A stretch of 32,948 bases of DNA from Bacteroidales bacterium. GTDB taxonomy: Bacteria > Bacteroidota > Bacteroidia > Bacteroidales > UBA12077. The notes under the pieces were generated by a model. It was not told the DNA's origin. It saw only the letters and a list, made by a program, of their open reading frames with translations, and ran no database searches. Position 1 is the first letter of the stretch. Each line of letters begins with the position of its first letter. Below are positions 16,851 through 27,307 of this stretch, piece after piece. The position numbers were made by a program, and so were the translations under genes. The stretch is from NCBI GenBank assembly GCA_030668615.1, contig DAOUTQ010000018.1, forward strand, positions 1 through 32,948, written 5' to 3'.

Positions 16851-17534
16851 ATGGAAGTTAAAAAAACAGATAAGGCAAATTTAGAGAAGAACAGAGGGTT
16901 GTTTCTTCAATTAGGTTATGTATTCGTTCTTGGCGTAGTATTACTAGCTTTTGAATGGGGAACAAGACCATCAGATCTTAACTCTTTAGGAGAACTGGCA
17001 GACATGGATTTAGAGGAAGAAATTATTCCTATAACACGTCAGAATCAACCACCTCCTCCTCCTCCTCCTCCACCACAAACTACAGAAGTAATAAACATTG
17101 TGGAAGATTATGTGGAAATTGAAGATGAATTACTTCTTGATGATACTGAAGCAGATCAAGATACTGAAATAGAAATCTTTGATTTTAATGAAGATGATGA
17201 AGAAGTTAATGAAATGGAAGTATTCTTTGTTGTTGAAGATATGCCAACATTCCAGGGACAAAGTAGTGATGCTTTTAGAATTTACATTCAAAGAAACCTA
17301 AAATACCCAGTTATTGCTCAAGAGAATGGAGTAAGCGGTCGTGTATTTGTTCAGTTTGATGTTAATGGAAAAGGCTCAATTGAAAATGTAATTGTTGTTC
17401 GTGGTGTAGATCCTTCTTTGGATAAAGAAGCTGTTCGGGTTGTAAAATCATCTCCGAAATGGACTCCAGGGAAACAAAGAGGTAGACCTGTTAGGGTTAG
17501 ATTTACATTCCCAATTGTATTCCAATTACAATAA
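16851..17534 (+). CDS. tonB: TonB family energy transducer
   Basis: N-terminal TM, PPPPPPPPPQ proline tract, C-terminal TonB domain (FRIYIQRNLKYPVIAQENGVSGRVFVQFDVNGKGSIENVIVVRGVDPSLDKEAVRVVKSSPKWTPGKQRGRPVRVRFTFPIVFQL). Confidence 0.9.
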   Translation: MEVKKTDKANLEKNRGLFLQLGYVFVLGVVLLAFEWGTRPSDLNSLGELADMDLEEEIIPITRQNQPPPPPPPPPQTTEVINIVEDYVEIEDELLLDDTEADQDTEIEIFDFNEDDEEVNEMEVFFVVEDMPTFQGQSSDAFRIYIQRNLKYPVIAQENGVSGRVFVQFDVNGKGSIENVIVVRGVDPSLDKEAVRVVKSSPKWTPGKQRGRPVRVRFTFPIVFQLQ

Positions 17535-17550
17535 TCTAAGAAAAGTTAAA

Positions 17551-17583
17551 AAAATAAGCGGCCAAATTGCCGCTTATTTTTTT
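17551..17583. terminator. Bidirectional intrinsic terminator between tonB and ruvC
   Basis: aaataagcggc-caaatt-gccgcttattt hairpin with A/T tracts on both sides; overlaps the ruvC stop codon (17574-17576). Confidence 0.85.
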
Positions 17584-18128
17584 ATACGTCCTGGATTTTT
17601 ATTCATAAAGTCTTTCCAGCTATTAAATGAACTTTCCTGCACGGGAGTATTTGTTTGATAAAAATGACACATCGCTGCTGCTAATCCATCAGTAGCATCA
17701 AGATCCGAAGGTAATTTATCAATTTTTAAAAGGGTTTTTAAAAGCATTGCAACTTGCTCTTTTGAAGCGTTTCCTTGTCCTGTAATTGACATTTTTATTT
17801 TGCGAGGAGCATATTCAAATACTGGCATAGATCTTGACAAAGCTGCAGACATAGCAACACCCTGAGCTCTTCCAAGTTTTAACATAGATTGAACATTTTT
17901 ACCATAAAAAGGTGCTTCAATGGCAAGCTCATCAGGATGAAAATGGTCAATGAGAGCTGTAACCCTTTCAAGTATATGCTTTAATTTAATATAATGGTCT
18001 GAATATTTCTTTAGGTCGATAACTCCTAAGGCAATAAGCTTCGCTTCTTTTTTTACGATCTTTATTAATCCATACCCCATTATTGCTGTACCTGGATCAA
18101 TACCTAATATTATGCGTTCTTTTTCCAC
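17574..18128 (-). CDS. ruvC: Crossover junction endodeoxyribonuclease RuvC
   Basis: [17 protein letters not shown]...[30 protein letters not shown]...[15 protein letters not shown]...[12 protein letters not shown]. Confidence 0.96.
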   Translation of the reverse strand: MEKERIILGIDPGTAIMGYGLIKIVKKEAKLIALGVIDLKKYSDHYIKLKHILERVTALIDHFHPDELAIEAPFYGKNVQSMLKLGRAQGVAMSAALSRSMPVFEYAPRKIKMSITGQGNASKEQVAMLLKTLLKIDKLPSDLDATDGLAAAMCHFYQTNTPVQESSFNSWKDFMNKNPGRIKK

Positions 18129-18140
18129 CTATTACAATTG

Positions 18141-19418
18141 TTAAATCGAACCTAATTCGTCTTTTAAATTGCGAATTTCTTTGATAGGCTTTTTGTAAAT
18201 ATCATGAGAAGATTTTGTACTTGAAAATGATCCATTTTCTATATGATACAATACTTCTTTTAATGTTGATTCGTTAGTTCCGAAATCATTATAAAGGTCG
18301 TCATCTACATAGCTATCTGCACTCAATCCATTAAAATATCCACCGAAATCATCTGCATTTAAAAGTCGGAACGATATTGGAACATAAACCAGATCGCTTA
18401 CTCTGCTTGTAAAAGAGTACATTCCTACGGGTTTACCATAAGTATCATTGCCCACAATATAAACATCCAAATATGGATCAAGTCCGTTAATTATAGCTTC
18501 ACTTGCCGAAGCAGACCCCTTACTAGCAATAAAATATACCTTATCTAATTTTAAAGATCCTGGATCTTGCTCAAAAAAGTATCCTGAGTTCTCTCCAGAC
18601 TGATCGTTATTATGCTCGTATTTAAAAAAGAGCTTTTTATCTAAATTATCAGGAATTATTAGTCCTGCAAGATGAGAAACAACATCCATTCTACCACCAC
18701 CATTATACCTAAGATCTACAACTAATTCATTAACACCCTGCGCTTTAAATTCACTAAATATTGTAGTCAATTCATCCTTTGATGGTTCTATAAAACTTTT
18801 AAATACGAAATAACCAATTTTGTCTGCTCCCGATGTTATAATCTGTTGATAGGCCACAGTATTCATTGTGATCAACTTTTTACTAAAGGTTTCTGATACA
18901 ATTGTTCCTGTAGTAGATTCAAATTCAATGGTATTTTCAGTCCCTATCACATCAGCTCCAAGCAAAGTTCCTATCGATGAATTCTCATCAATACTAACTC
19001 CGTTAATCTTTTTGATTATCCATGCACGAGTTATTCCATAACTTGTAAGATCAGAATTTTCATACAGAAAAGTAATTCGGATTTTCCCTTCAGAATCAGT
19101 TGAGTAACCAAATCCATAACCTACATACGTTCCTTCCTCATAATATTGTGCATATTCTTCCTGAGTTGAAATATAGCTCCATTTATCTCTTGGTAAATAT
19201 CTCATGTCCTCAAGCAAATCAGAAGCACTATAATAATCATTAGGATCAAAATCAGCAATTGAGTCTTTCCATAAATACCATTGATTCATTACTGAATACA
19301 ATTCCTCAACAGTATTGTAATCAGGTGGTAATATTCTTTCCTTTTCACAAGAATAAAATATGATTGATCCTGTTATCAATACAGTTATTAAGCTTATTAT
19401 TAGTTTATTTCTTTTCAT
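18141..19418 (-). CDS. S41 family peptidase, lipoprotein
   Basis: Lipobox-like ...GSIIFYSC; ELVVDLRYNGGGRMDV; SKGSASASEAIINGLDPYLDVYIVGNDTYGKPVG. Confidence 0.88.
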   Translation of the reverse strand: MKRNKLIISLITVLITGSIIFYSCEKERILPPDYNTVEELYSVMNQWYLWKDSIADFDPNDYYSASDLLEDMRYLPRDKWSYISTQEEYAQYYEEGTYVGYGFGYSTDSEGKIRITFLYENSDLTSYGITRAWIIKKINGVSIDENSSIGTLLGADVIGTENTIEFESTTGTIVSETFSKKLITMNTVAYQQIITSGADKIGYFVFKSFIEPSKDELTTIFSEFKAQGVNELVVDLRYNGGGRMDVVSHLAGLIIPDNLDKKLFFKYEHNNDQSGENSGYFFEQDPGSLKLDKVYFIASKGSASASEAIINGLDPYLDVYIVGNDTYGKPVGMYSFTSRVSDLVYVPISFRLLNADDFGGYFNGLSADSYVDDDLYNDFGTNESTLKEVLYHIENGSFSSTKSSHDIYKKPIKEIRNLKDELGSI

Positions 19419-20304
19419 AAAATTTTACTTTTCTGTTAGTCTGCTGGACAAATATTCCTGCAACAATCAAAATTAAACCAAAAAATGTTGTGAGGAATAA
19501 TTTCTCCCCTAAAATTACACTTATAAATACTAACGAACAAAATGGTGTAAGAAATATTAGGTTACTTATTTTTTCTGTTCTCGCAGCTAATTTTAATGCC
19601 TTTAACCACAATACAAATGTTATGCCCATTTCAAATAATCCGATATAAACTCCGGCAAAAACACCATTTATATTTATACTCCTAAAATCTGAAAATAATA
19701 GAAGTGTTATAGTAATCAACAATAAAGCAAATAAAAAGTTGAGAAAGAGTTTCAAAACTTCATCACGTTTATCTTTAACATTGTATAACCAAAATAGAGC
19801 CCATACAAAAGAGCTTCCTAAAGCTAAGAATACTCCCAAGGTATCAGAAAATTCCATGTTTATAATATTACCTTCCGATGATATTATTATTACTCCAAAG
19901 AAGCTTAACAACAAAGCCAAAAAACTTTTAATTTTTAACTTTTGCTTTAAAATTGGGATAGATAATAGCACCAAAGTAATAGGCCATACAAAATTTAAAG
20001 GCTGAGCAACCTGAGCAGGAAGCCTATTATACGCAATAAACAATACTGTGTAATATAAAAATGGATTTAGAAATCCCAGCAAAACTGAATGTGAGTATTC
20101 TTTATAAGATAGCTGCTTAAATAAATTTAATTTATTTTGATAAATTAAAACAAAAAACAAGAATATTACTGTTGTTATAGTTGCAATAAAGAGTAATTGA
20201 AAATAATCGAGATATCTTAATCCAATCTTAAAGGCAGAAGCAGAAGTTCCCCAAAAAAGGATTGTTAATCCTGCGTAAAAAAAAGCCTTTTTTTTATCTT
20301 TCAT
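19405..20304 (-). CDS. EamA/DMT family transporter
   Basis: ~10 hydrophobic helices; KKAFFYAGLTILFWGTSASAFKIGLRYL typical EamA N-terminus; overlaps neighbours at both ends. Confidence 0.88.
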   Translation of the reverse strand: MKDKKKAFFYAGLTILFWGTSASAFKIGLRYLDYFQLLFIATITTVIFLFFVLIYQNKLNLFKQLSYKEYSHSVLLGFLNPFLYYTVLFIAYNRLPAQVAQPLNFVWPITLVLLSIPILKQKLKIKSFLALLLSFFGVIIISSEGNIINMEFSDTLGVFLALGSSFVWALFWLYNVKDKRDEVLKLFLNFLFALLLITITLLLFSDFRSININGVFAGVYIGLFEMGITFVLWLKALKLAARTEKISNLIFLTPFCSLVFISVILGEKLFLTTFFGLILIVAGIFVQQTNRKVKFYEKK

Positions 20305-20801
20305 TGTTGATTAGTATCATTGGAAATTCCTTGAAGATTACCCTTTTCATCGATAATAAGAATGTTCGAATCTACCCTCTCTTTTAAGAAATGAACTAAT
20401 TCTTTAAACTCTAAAATTTCCAATAAATAATCGGAATCCAAAATTTCATTTTCCATAAAATCTGTTTTGAGAAATCCTAACTGATCCTGCACAAAATATA
20501 TTTCTTTTTTAGTCTGAATATAAACATCCTCATAATCATTCCTGTTTTGCTCAAGATTCTGATAAAATTCAGGTGATTTAGACAAGCCTTTATTTTGAAA
20601 AATTGAATCAACATAAAGACTATCATCAATAAGTTTATAAAAGTTTTCAGTAGTTAAATCATATTGGCTTTGAACCCGATCTAATAAACTATCAGTTATT
20701 TCTAACAAGGTATTAACCTCCGAAAAATCTTTATTTTTCTCTCTTGAACAAGAAAAAAATAGAAGTAAAATTTGAAATAAAATAAGATGTGAATATCTCA
20801 T
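20301..20801 (-). CDS. Hypothetical lipoprotein
   Basis: MRYSHLILFQILLLFFSCSREKNKD lipobox; 4-nt overlap with EamA gene. Confidence 0.7.
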   Translation of the reverse strand: MRYSHLILFQILLLFFSCSREKNKDFSEVNTLLEITDSLLDRVQSQYDLTTENFYKLIDDSLYVDSIFQNKGLSKSPEFYQNLEQNRNDYEDVYIQTKKEIYFVQDQLGFLKTDFMENEILDSDYLLEILEFKELVHFLKERVDSNILIIDEKGNLQGISNDTNQQ

Positions 20802-20867
20802 ATATCTATTATTAAGAACAAAAACTAATAATACGAATAATTTGAGTATAAAAAAACACTACTATAT

Positions 20868-20898
20868 AAAACAAAAAAGAGCACTCAATGAGTGCTCT
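20868..20898 (-). terminator. Intrinsic terminator of serS
   Basis: 9-bp stem agagcactc-aat-gagtgctct (20878-20898), followed on the reverse strand by TTTTTTGTTTT. Confidence 0.8.
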
Positions 20899-20919
20899 CT
20901 TAATATGATTTTATTTTAA

Positions 20920-22182
20920 TTAATCAATAATATCAAATCCTGTATAAGGTCTAAGTACTTCAGGAATTACAATTCCCTGTTCGGTTTGGTTATTTTCAAG
21001 TAATGCCGCTAAAATTCTTGGTAAAGCTAATGCGCTTCCATTTAATGTGTGTGCAAGCTGTGGTTTCTTTTCTCCATCTTCTTTAAATCGAAGTTTTAGC
21101 CTATTTGCCTGATAAGATTCAAAATTTGAAACAGAACTAACCTCTAACCATTTTTCCTGCGCAACTGAAAATACTTCAAAATCAAAAGTTAATGCCGAAG
21201 TAAAGCTAACGTCACCACCACAAAGTTTTAATATTCTGTATGGTAGATTTAATGATTTTACCAATTCCTCAACATGATTAACCATTTCGTCAAGTGTATC
21301 ATAGGATTTCTCTGGATGCTGAACCTGAACTATTTCTACTTTATCAAACTGATGTAGACGATTTAAACCACGAACATCTTTTCCATACGATCCTGCTTCA
21401 CGTCTAAAACATGGCGTATATGCAGTCATTTTTTGTGGAAAATCTTTTGCTGATAAAATTACATCTCTGAAAATGTTTGTTACAGGAACTTCAGCAGTTG
21501 GTATTAAATATAGATTATCAGCTGTAACATGATACATTTGGCCTTCCTTATCAGGAAGCTGTCCTGTTCCAAAACCGGAATCCTCATTTACCATTAAAGG
21601 CGGCATTATTTCCTGATATCCTGCTTCTGTTGCTTGATCAAGAAAATAGGAAATTAAGGCTCGTTGTAATTTCGCACCTTTACCTTTATATACTGGAAAT
21701 CCCGCTCCGGTAAGTTTATTCCCTAATTCAAAATCAATAATATCATATTTCTTTGCTAAATCCCAATGTGGTAATGCTCCTTTATGTAATTTAGGAGTTT
21801 TACCTCCAGATTTTACCTCAACATTATCTTCTTCACTTTTCCCTGACGGAACTGATTCATGAGGAAGATTTGGAATTTGAACTAATAATTCATTTAATTT
21901 CTTTTCAGTTGCTGATAATTCATCATTTTGTGCTTTTATTACTTTTTTCAACTCTGATGATTCCGCTCCCTTGATTTTCTTTTCATCTAAATCCAATATT
22001 GCAAAGGATTTTGCAATCGAATTAGCTTTTGATTTATTTTCGTCTCTTTTTGCTTGTAGCTCTTTGCGCTTTAAATCTAAGTCCAAAATTTCAGATACAA
22101 TATTTCCAGCTTGAAAGTTCTTAATCTTTAAGCGTTCAACTACTAAATCTTTATTTTCCTGAATGAATTTTAAGGTCAGCAT
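20920..22182 (-). CDS. serS: Serine--tRNA ligase
   Basis: Coiled-coil N-terminus MLTLKFIQENKDLVVERLKIKN; class II motifs (PLMVNEDSGFGTGQLPDKEGQMY, FRREAGSYGKDVRGLNRLHQFDKVE, LNGSALALPRILAALLEN). Confidence 0.98.
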   Translation of the reverse strand: MLTLKFIQENKDLVVERLKIKNFQAGNIVSEILDLDLKRKELQAKRDENKSKANSIAKSFAILDLDEKKIKGAESSELKKVIKAQNDELSATEKKLNELLVQIPNLPHESVPSGKSEEDNVEVKSGGKTPKLHKGALPHWDLAKKYDIIDFELGNKLTGAGFPVYKGKGAKLQRALISYFLDQATEAGYQEIMPPLMVNEDSGFGTGQLPDKEGQMYHVTADNLYLIPTAEVPVTNIFRDVILSAKDFPQKMTAYTPCFRREAGSYGKDVRGLNRLHQFDKVEIVQVQHPEKSYDTLDEMVNHVEELVKSLNLPYRILKLCGGDVSFTSALTFDFEVFSVAQEKWLEVSSVSNFESYQANRLKLRFKEDGEKKPQLAHTLNGSALALPRILAALLENNQTEQGIVIPEVLRPYTGFDIID

Positions 22183-22210
22183 ATCTTATTTATAAGTTGA
22201 ATTAAAAATA

Positions 22211-22256
22211 AAAATCTCCTAACTTTTTACTATAAGATAGCAAAATCAGGAGATTC
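22211..22256 (-). terminator. Putative terminator after rpmA
   Basis: Inverted repeat aatctcct (22213-22220) / aggagatt (22248-22255); T-rich tract follows on the reverse strand. Confidence 0.5.
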
Positions 22257-22275
22257 AAATTTACGTAAAAATCTT

Positions 22276-22536
22276 TTATACTTCGAAAGGAATAACAGAT
22301 ACAAATGATTTATTCCCTTGTTTTTTTCTAAATTCGATTTTTCCATCGATCAAAGCAAATAATGTATGGTCTTTACCCATTCCTACATTTTCACCTGGAT
22401 TGTGAACAGTTCCTCGCTGACGAACAATAATGTTACCAGCTTTGGCAGCTTGACCGCCATATAATTTTACACCTAATCGTTTACTTTCCGATTCGCGACC
22501 GTTACGTGAACTACCGGCTCCTTTCTTATGTGCCAT
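22276..22536 (-). CDS. rpmA: 50S ribosomal protein L27
   Basis: [43 protein letters not shown]. Confidence 0.99.
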   Translation of the reverse strand: MAHKKGAGSSRNGRESESKRLGVKLYGGQAAKAGNIIVRQRGTVHNPGENVGMGKDHTLFALIDGKIEFRKKQGNKSFVSVIPFEV

Positions 22537-22555
22537 TTTCTAAAATATTTTAAAA

Positions 22556-22870
22556 TTAAGCAATAATAATTTCTTCGATTTGAATTTGAGTAAATTGCTG
22601 ACGATGTCCGTTTAGCGTTTTATACCCTTTTCTTCTTTTCTTTTTGAAAACAAGAACTTTATCACCCTTTTCGTGAGCTAAAATCTTTGCGGAAATTTTT
22701 GCGGCCTTCACGGTTGGTTTTCCGACCTTTACCTTACCATCGTTATCGATCAACAGCACTTTGTCGAATTCAACAACTGATCCTTCTTCTCCTTCTAAAC
22801 GGTGAACAAAAATTTTGTTGTCTTTTTCAACTTTAAACTGCTGGCCTGCGATCTCTACAATTGCGTACAT
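22556..22870 (-). CDS. rplU: 50S ribosomal protein L21
   Basis: [25 protein letters not shown]...[31 protein letters not shown]. Confidence 0.99.
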   Translation of the reverse strand: MYAIVEIAGQQFKVEKDNKIFVHRLEGEEGSVVEFDKVLLIDNDGKVKVGKPTVKAAKISAKILAHEKGDKVLVFKKKRRKGYKTLNGHRQQFTQIQIEEIIIA

Positions 22871-22911
22871 CTATTAAATTTTTAACAGTTTTTAATCCTT
22901 TTTTGGGAATG

Positions 22912-22942
22912 CAAAAATATAAAAGTTTATCTGATTCACAAA
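22912..22942 (-). promoter_or_regulatory. Bacteroidetes-type promoter of rplU-rpmA (TTTG-N19-TATTTTTG)
   Basis: Reverse strand TTTG (22939-22942), 19-nt spacer, TATTTTTG (22912-22919) matching TAnnTTTG, 42 nt upstream of the rplU start. Confidence 0.75.
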
Positions 22943-23285
22943 CATTTAATTGTAATATTTTCGAATCAAATTCACTTATTTCTGAATTCGCCGTGCAAAT
23001 ATAGGATAAATAATGACTTATTTAAGAATGAAAAACACAATTTATATAATATATAAACGTAATATTTACATCATTACTTTAAAATTTAATTAACTCGTAT
23101 AATATTTTGAATTTTAAATTATGATGATAACAAATTGTAAATCTGGCGCATTTTATTACTTTGTACTAAAACTCGTTGAGCCCAAAAGAATTATACAGTA
23201 GCTTTTGAATAATTTCAGAATCTATTAGTTGACATTTGAATTAAAATTCTAATGCTAAGACTGGGGTTAATGACAAAATATTGAA

Positions 23286-23293
23286 TAACTTTG
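23286..23293 (+). promoter_or_regulatory. -7 element TAACTTTG of the mutL operon
   Basis: Perfect TAnnTTTG 21 nt before the start at 23315; no clear -33 element. Confidence 0.5.
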
Positions 23294-23314
23294 TATCCAT
23301 AAATTTTCGATAAA

Positions 23315-23599
23315 ATGGCTATACGATTTTTACATACTCCAAAAAACAAACAGTTCAAGTTTAAGCCCAGATACTACGATGAGCAAAAAGAAGAACTTGA
23401 AACACGAGTTAAGCAAATAAAAAAAGAAGTGGGTGTGTCTGAAGATGATCCGCAAAAACCTTATATTTCAAGCATTAGAAAAGGAGAAATGCGTGGTTAT
23501 TTTAAAAAGAACGTTGAGCAAAAACGAAAATCAACTTTGCGCTTTGTAATCATTTTAATCGTTTTGTTTGCAATCGTATATTTTCTTCTTTTTTTCTAA
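23315..23599 (+). CDS. Small single-TM hypothetical protein upstream of mutL
   Basis: 94 aa, C-terminal TM STLRFVIILIVLFAIVYFLLFF; 14-nt gap to mutL. Confidence 0.8.
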   Translation: MAIRFLHTPKNKQFKFKPRYYDEQKEELETRVKQIKKEVGVSEDDPQKPYISSIRKGEMRGYFKKNVEQKRKSTLRFVIILIVLFAIVYFLLFF

Positions 23600-23613
23600 A
23601 TTGATTATTTAAA

Positions 23614-25455
23614 ATGTCAGATATAATTCAGCTTTTACCCGATTCTGTTGCAAATCAGATAGCCGCAGGAGAAGTTATTCAAAGACCTGCTTCTGTTGTA
23701 AAAGAATTAACAGAAAATGCTATTGATGCCAAAGCTGAATCAATAACAATTAATATTAAAGATTCGGGGAAAACTCTTATTCAGGTTATTGACAATGGAA
23801 TAGGAATGTCAGATACCGATGCTCGACTTTCATTCGAACGACACTCAACATCAAAAATTAGAAATGCTGATGATTTATTTGCTATTTCTACCATGGGATT
23901 TCGTGGTGAAGCATTAGCTTCAATTGCTGCTATTGCTCATATTGAATTGAAAACCAGACAAGAAGACAATGAAATTGGAACGCAAATTTCAATTGAAGGA
24001 TCACAAGTTATCAGCCAGGAAACTATTAGTTGTGCTAAAGGAACTAATTTTGCAGTAAAGAATCTTTTTTTTAATGTGCCTGCACGAAGAAAATTTCTAA
24101 AATCAAATACTACTGAATTCGGACATATTATTTCGGAATTTCAAAGAACTGTTCTTGCAAATCCCGAAGTTGAATTTAAACTTTATCATAACGATTCTGA
24201 AATATACTTATTACCTAAAGCAAACATCAGGCAAAGAATTGTTTCTGTATTTGGAAAAAGAATTAATCAAAATCTGATTACAATTGAAAGTAATACAAGC
24301 ATAATTAATATTAAAGGTTTTATAGGCAAACCTGAGTATGCACGAAAAAAATCGGGAGAACAATTCTTTTTTATAAACAACAGATTTATGCGAAGCGCCT
24401 ATTTTAACAAAGCGATTCTTAATGCTTACGATCAAATACTACAACCGGAATCTGTGCCTTCGTACTTTTTATATTTGGAAGCTCATCCTTCAACAATAGA
24501 TGTTAATATTCATCCTACAAAAACAGAAATTAAATTTGAAGATCAGCAAGCTATTTGGCAAATTATACATTCAGCTGTAAAACAAGCGTTGGGCAAAAAC
24601 AACATTGGACCTTCCATTGATTTTGATCTGGAGCAAAGTTTTAACATTCCTGTTTTATCGAAAGATACAGATATTAAAGCCCCGCAAATTGATATTGATC
24701 CAACGTTTAATCCTTTCGAGCAGAAAATACCTGGCAGTAAAAATCCTAAGAGTTCAGCTTTATCTCTTGAAAAAGAAAATCTGTCAAATTGGGATAAACT
24801 TTATGAAGGATTTGAAAAAGAAAATGATCTTTCACAAGATTTTTCGTTTATTTCCAATGAAAACTCGCAACAATCAATTACTGATCCAAATATTAGCGAC
24901 AAATATTTTCATTTTAAAAATAAATATATTCTGACTCCTGTAAAATCAGGATTAATGATAATTGACCAAAAAAGAGCTCACGAAAGAATTCTTTTCGAGA
25001 AGTTTATTCAAACTTTATCTGACAAGTCAGCTGTTTCTCAGAAAACGCTATTCCCTAAAACCATTGAGTTGGATGCAAAAGACCATGCTTTGTTAATGAG
25101 CATAAACAAAGATCTGAAAGTTCTTGGTTTTGATATTGATAATTTTGGTGGAAACTCGATAATTGTTAATGGCATGCCCGTTGACTCGATAAATCAGGAA
25201 CCAGAGCAGATTTTAGATAAATTTCTAAACGAATATTCTATTAGTGAAGTCGATGCAAAAACTCAGGCTAAAGAAATAATTGCAAGATCACTGGCTAAAG
25301 CTTCTGCAATTAGTAGTAATCAGAAATTAGGCAATGAAGAAATGCGAGAAATGGTTGATATGTTATTTGCCTGCCAAAATCCGAACTTTTCACCTTTTGG
25401 CAAATTAATTGTAAGCATCATTAAAACAGATGAGATTGAAAAACGTTTTATTTAA
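23614..25455 (+). CDS. mutL: DNA mismatch repair protein MutL
   Basis: IIQLLPDSVANQIAAGEVIQRPASVVKELTENAIDA...GFRGEALASIAAI; C-terminal dimerisation domain. Confidence 0.98.
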   Translation: MSDIIQLLPDSVANQIAAGEVIQRPASVVKELTENAIDAKAESITINIKDSGKTLIQVIDNGIGMSDTDARLSFERHSTSKIRNADDLFAISTMGFRGEALASIAAIAHIELKTRQEDNEIGTQISIEGSQVISQETISCAKGTNFAVKNLFFNVPARRKFLKSNTTEFGHIISEFQRTVLANPEVEFKLYHNDSEIYLLPKANIRQRIVSVFGKRINQNLITIESNTSIINIKGFIGKPEYARKKSGEQFFFINNRFMRSAYFNKAILNAYDQILQPESVPSYFLYLEAHPSTIDVNIHPTKTEIKFEDQQAIWQIIHSAVKQALGKNNIGPSIDFDLEQSFNIPVLSKDTDIKAPQIDIDPTFNPFEQKIPGSKNPKSSALSLEKENLSNWDKLYEGFEKENDLSQDFSFISNENSQQSITDPNISDKYFHFKNKYILTPVKSGLMIIDQKRAHERILFEKFIQTLSDKSAVSQKTLFPKTIELDAKDHALLMSINKDLKVLGFDIDNFGGNSIIVNGMPVDSINQEPEQILDKFLNEYSISEVDAKTQAKEIIARSLAKASAISSNQKLGNEEMREMVDMLFACQNPNFSPFGKLIVSIIKTDEIEKRFI

Positions 25456-25476
25456 TAATATTATAATTCTTAAGTT

Positions 25477-26292
25477 ATGTTTAATGTAAAATTAAGCGAT
25501 ATTCCACCGGTTGTTAAAAACCTTATTTTAATAAATATTATCATGTTGCTTGCAACATGGGTTCTTTCGAATGTTGCAGGAATTGAGCTAAGCAACATTT
25601 TAGGTCTTCATTATTTTAAATCCGCCCTTTTTAGTCCATATCAGTTTGTTACACACATGTTTATGCATGGCGGCCTGATGCACCTTTTCTTTAATATGTT
25701 TGCCTTATATATGTTTGGGCGTGTTTTAGAAACTGTGTGGGGAAGTAAAAGATTCTTTATTTATTTCGTCGTTACAGGACTTGGAGCAGCGGCTTTACAT
25801 ACATTTGTAATTCATTTGCAAATGACAGCTATTACAAATGACATTACTGCATTTTTTAATACTCCATCGCCTGAAGCTTTTGCCTTGCTAATAAAAGATC
25901 ATTTTCCTGAATATTATACTCAGATTTACAGTAAATTACTTGATGGATGGTATTCAAATCCTGAATCAACACAATATATTGTCATGTCTAAACAATATAT
26001 TAATGAATTAATGGATTTTAAAATGAATATACCAACAGTTGGTGCATCGGGTGCAGTTTTCGGAGTTCTTTTAGCTTTCGGAATGCTTTTCCCAAATACT
26101 CAATTAATGTTATTATTTCCACCAATACCAATTAAAGCAAAATATTTTGTGATATTTTATGGTGGGTTAGAACTATGGCTTGGTTTAACTCAACCAGGAA
26201 GCAATATTGCACACTTCGCACATTTAGGTGGCATGTTATTTGGTTTTATTCTAATAAAGTTATGGAATACCAAACGAACCGATTTTTATTAA
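25477..26292 (+). CDS. Rhomboid family intramembrane serine protease
   Basis: MFMHGGLMHLFFNMFALYMFG; VGASGAVFG; NIAHFAHLGGMLFG. Confidence 0.93.
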   Translation: MFNVKLSDIPPVVKNLILINIIMLLATWVLSNVAGIELSNILGLHYFKSALFSPYQFVTHMFMHGGLMHLFFNMFALYMFGRVLETVWGSKRFFIYFVVTGLGAAALHTFVIHLQMTAITNDITAFFNTPSPEAFALLIKDHFPEYYTQIYSKLLDGWYSNPESTQYIVMSKQYINELMDFKMNIPTVGASGAVFGVLLAFGMLFPNTQLMLLFPPIPIKAKYFVIFYGGLELWLGLTQPGSNIAHFAHLGGMLFGFILIKLWNTKRTDFY

Positions 26293-26335
26293 TAATGGCT
26301 ATTCCATTAATAATGTAAAAGTTACAACAATAATC

Positions 26336-27223
26336 ATGAACATTGCTGACGAAATAAAAAAATCTTTTAAAAGTGGAAATGCTTTAACCAAGTTAATCTA
26401 TATTAATCTTGCTGTCTTTTTGGCAGTGAAAATAATTGGAGTAATCTTTTTTCTACTCAATGTTAATCCAACATTCTCGCTTGTAAATTGGTTAGCTGTT
26501 CCTGCTGATTTTCATAACCTGATTTATAAACCTTGGACTGTTTTTACGTATATGTTTTTACATCAGGATTTTTTGCATATCCTATTTAATGTACTATGGC
26601 TATATTGGTTTGGTCAAATCTTTCTGAGATATTTCGATGACAAAAAGCTATTAAGTGTTTATCTGGTTGGCGGATTAGCAGGTGCAGCATTATATATATT
26701 ATCATTTAATCTACTTCCGGTCTTTAATCAGGTGCTTCCGGTATCTTATGCTTTAGGAGCTTCTGCTTCTGTTATTGCAATTGTAATTGCAGTTTCTGTT
26801 TATGCACCAAACCATACTATTAACTTAATGTTTTTTGGTCCGGTTCAATTAAAATACATTGCTATTGTAACAATAGTAATTGATATATTAAGTATTGCAT
26901 CGTCGAATGCAGGAGGTCATATTGCTCATTTAGGCGGTGCTTTATTCGGATATCTTTATATATCACAATTACGGAAAGGAAAAAACATTACGAGAGGTTT
27001 TGATCGCTTTATGGATAAGATATTTTCTTTGTTTAAACCAAAACAAAAATTCAAGGTTACATATAAAAGACCAATGACAGACATAGAAAAAGATATTGAT
27101 TACAACAAGACTCAAGCTGCGAAGCAAGAAGATATTGATAAAATTCTGGATAAAATTGCTAAATCTGGTTATGACAGCCTGTCAAAGAAGGAAAAAGAAG
27201 TATTATTTAGTAGCAATAAATAA
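26336..27223 (+). CDS. Rhomboid family intramembrane serine protease (second, tandem)
   Basis: MFLHQDFLHILFNVLWLYWFG; LGASASV; GGHIAHLGGALFG. Confidence 0.92.
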   Translation: MNIADEIKKSFKSGNALTKLIYINLAVFLAVKIIGVIFFLLNVNPTFSLVNWLAVPADFHNLIYKPWTVFTYMFLHQDFLHILFNVLWLYWFGQIFLRYFDDKKLLSVYLVGGLAGAALYILSFNLLPVFNQVLPVSYALGASASVIAIVIAVSVYAPNHTINLMFFGPVQLKYIAIVTIVIDILSIASSNAGGHIAHLGGALFGYLYISQLRKGKNITRGFDRFMDKIFSLFKPKQKFKVTYKRPMTDIEKDIDYNKTQAAKQEDIDKILDKIAKSGYDSLSKKEKEVLFSSNK

Positions 27224-27307
27224 ATTATCTGTCAAAATACTTTAACTCCATTTGAATTTAACAAACATTAATTTTAAATTAGATTTAATTATCAAGATCT
27301 GTTTGAA

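Noticed and set aside
17052-17069. (CCT)6 microsatellite in tonB as a phase-variation tract
   Set aside because: Trinucleotide repeat in a proline linker; length change keeps the frame, so no on/off switching is expected.
24211-24934. ORFs of 74 aa (-) and 109 aa (+) inside mutL
   Set aside because: Shadow ORFs; the mutL frame is intact throughout.
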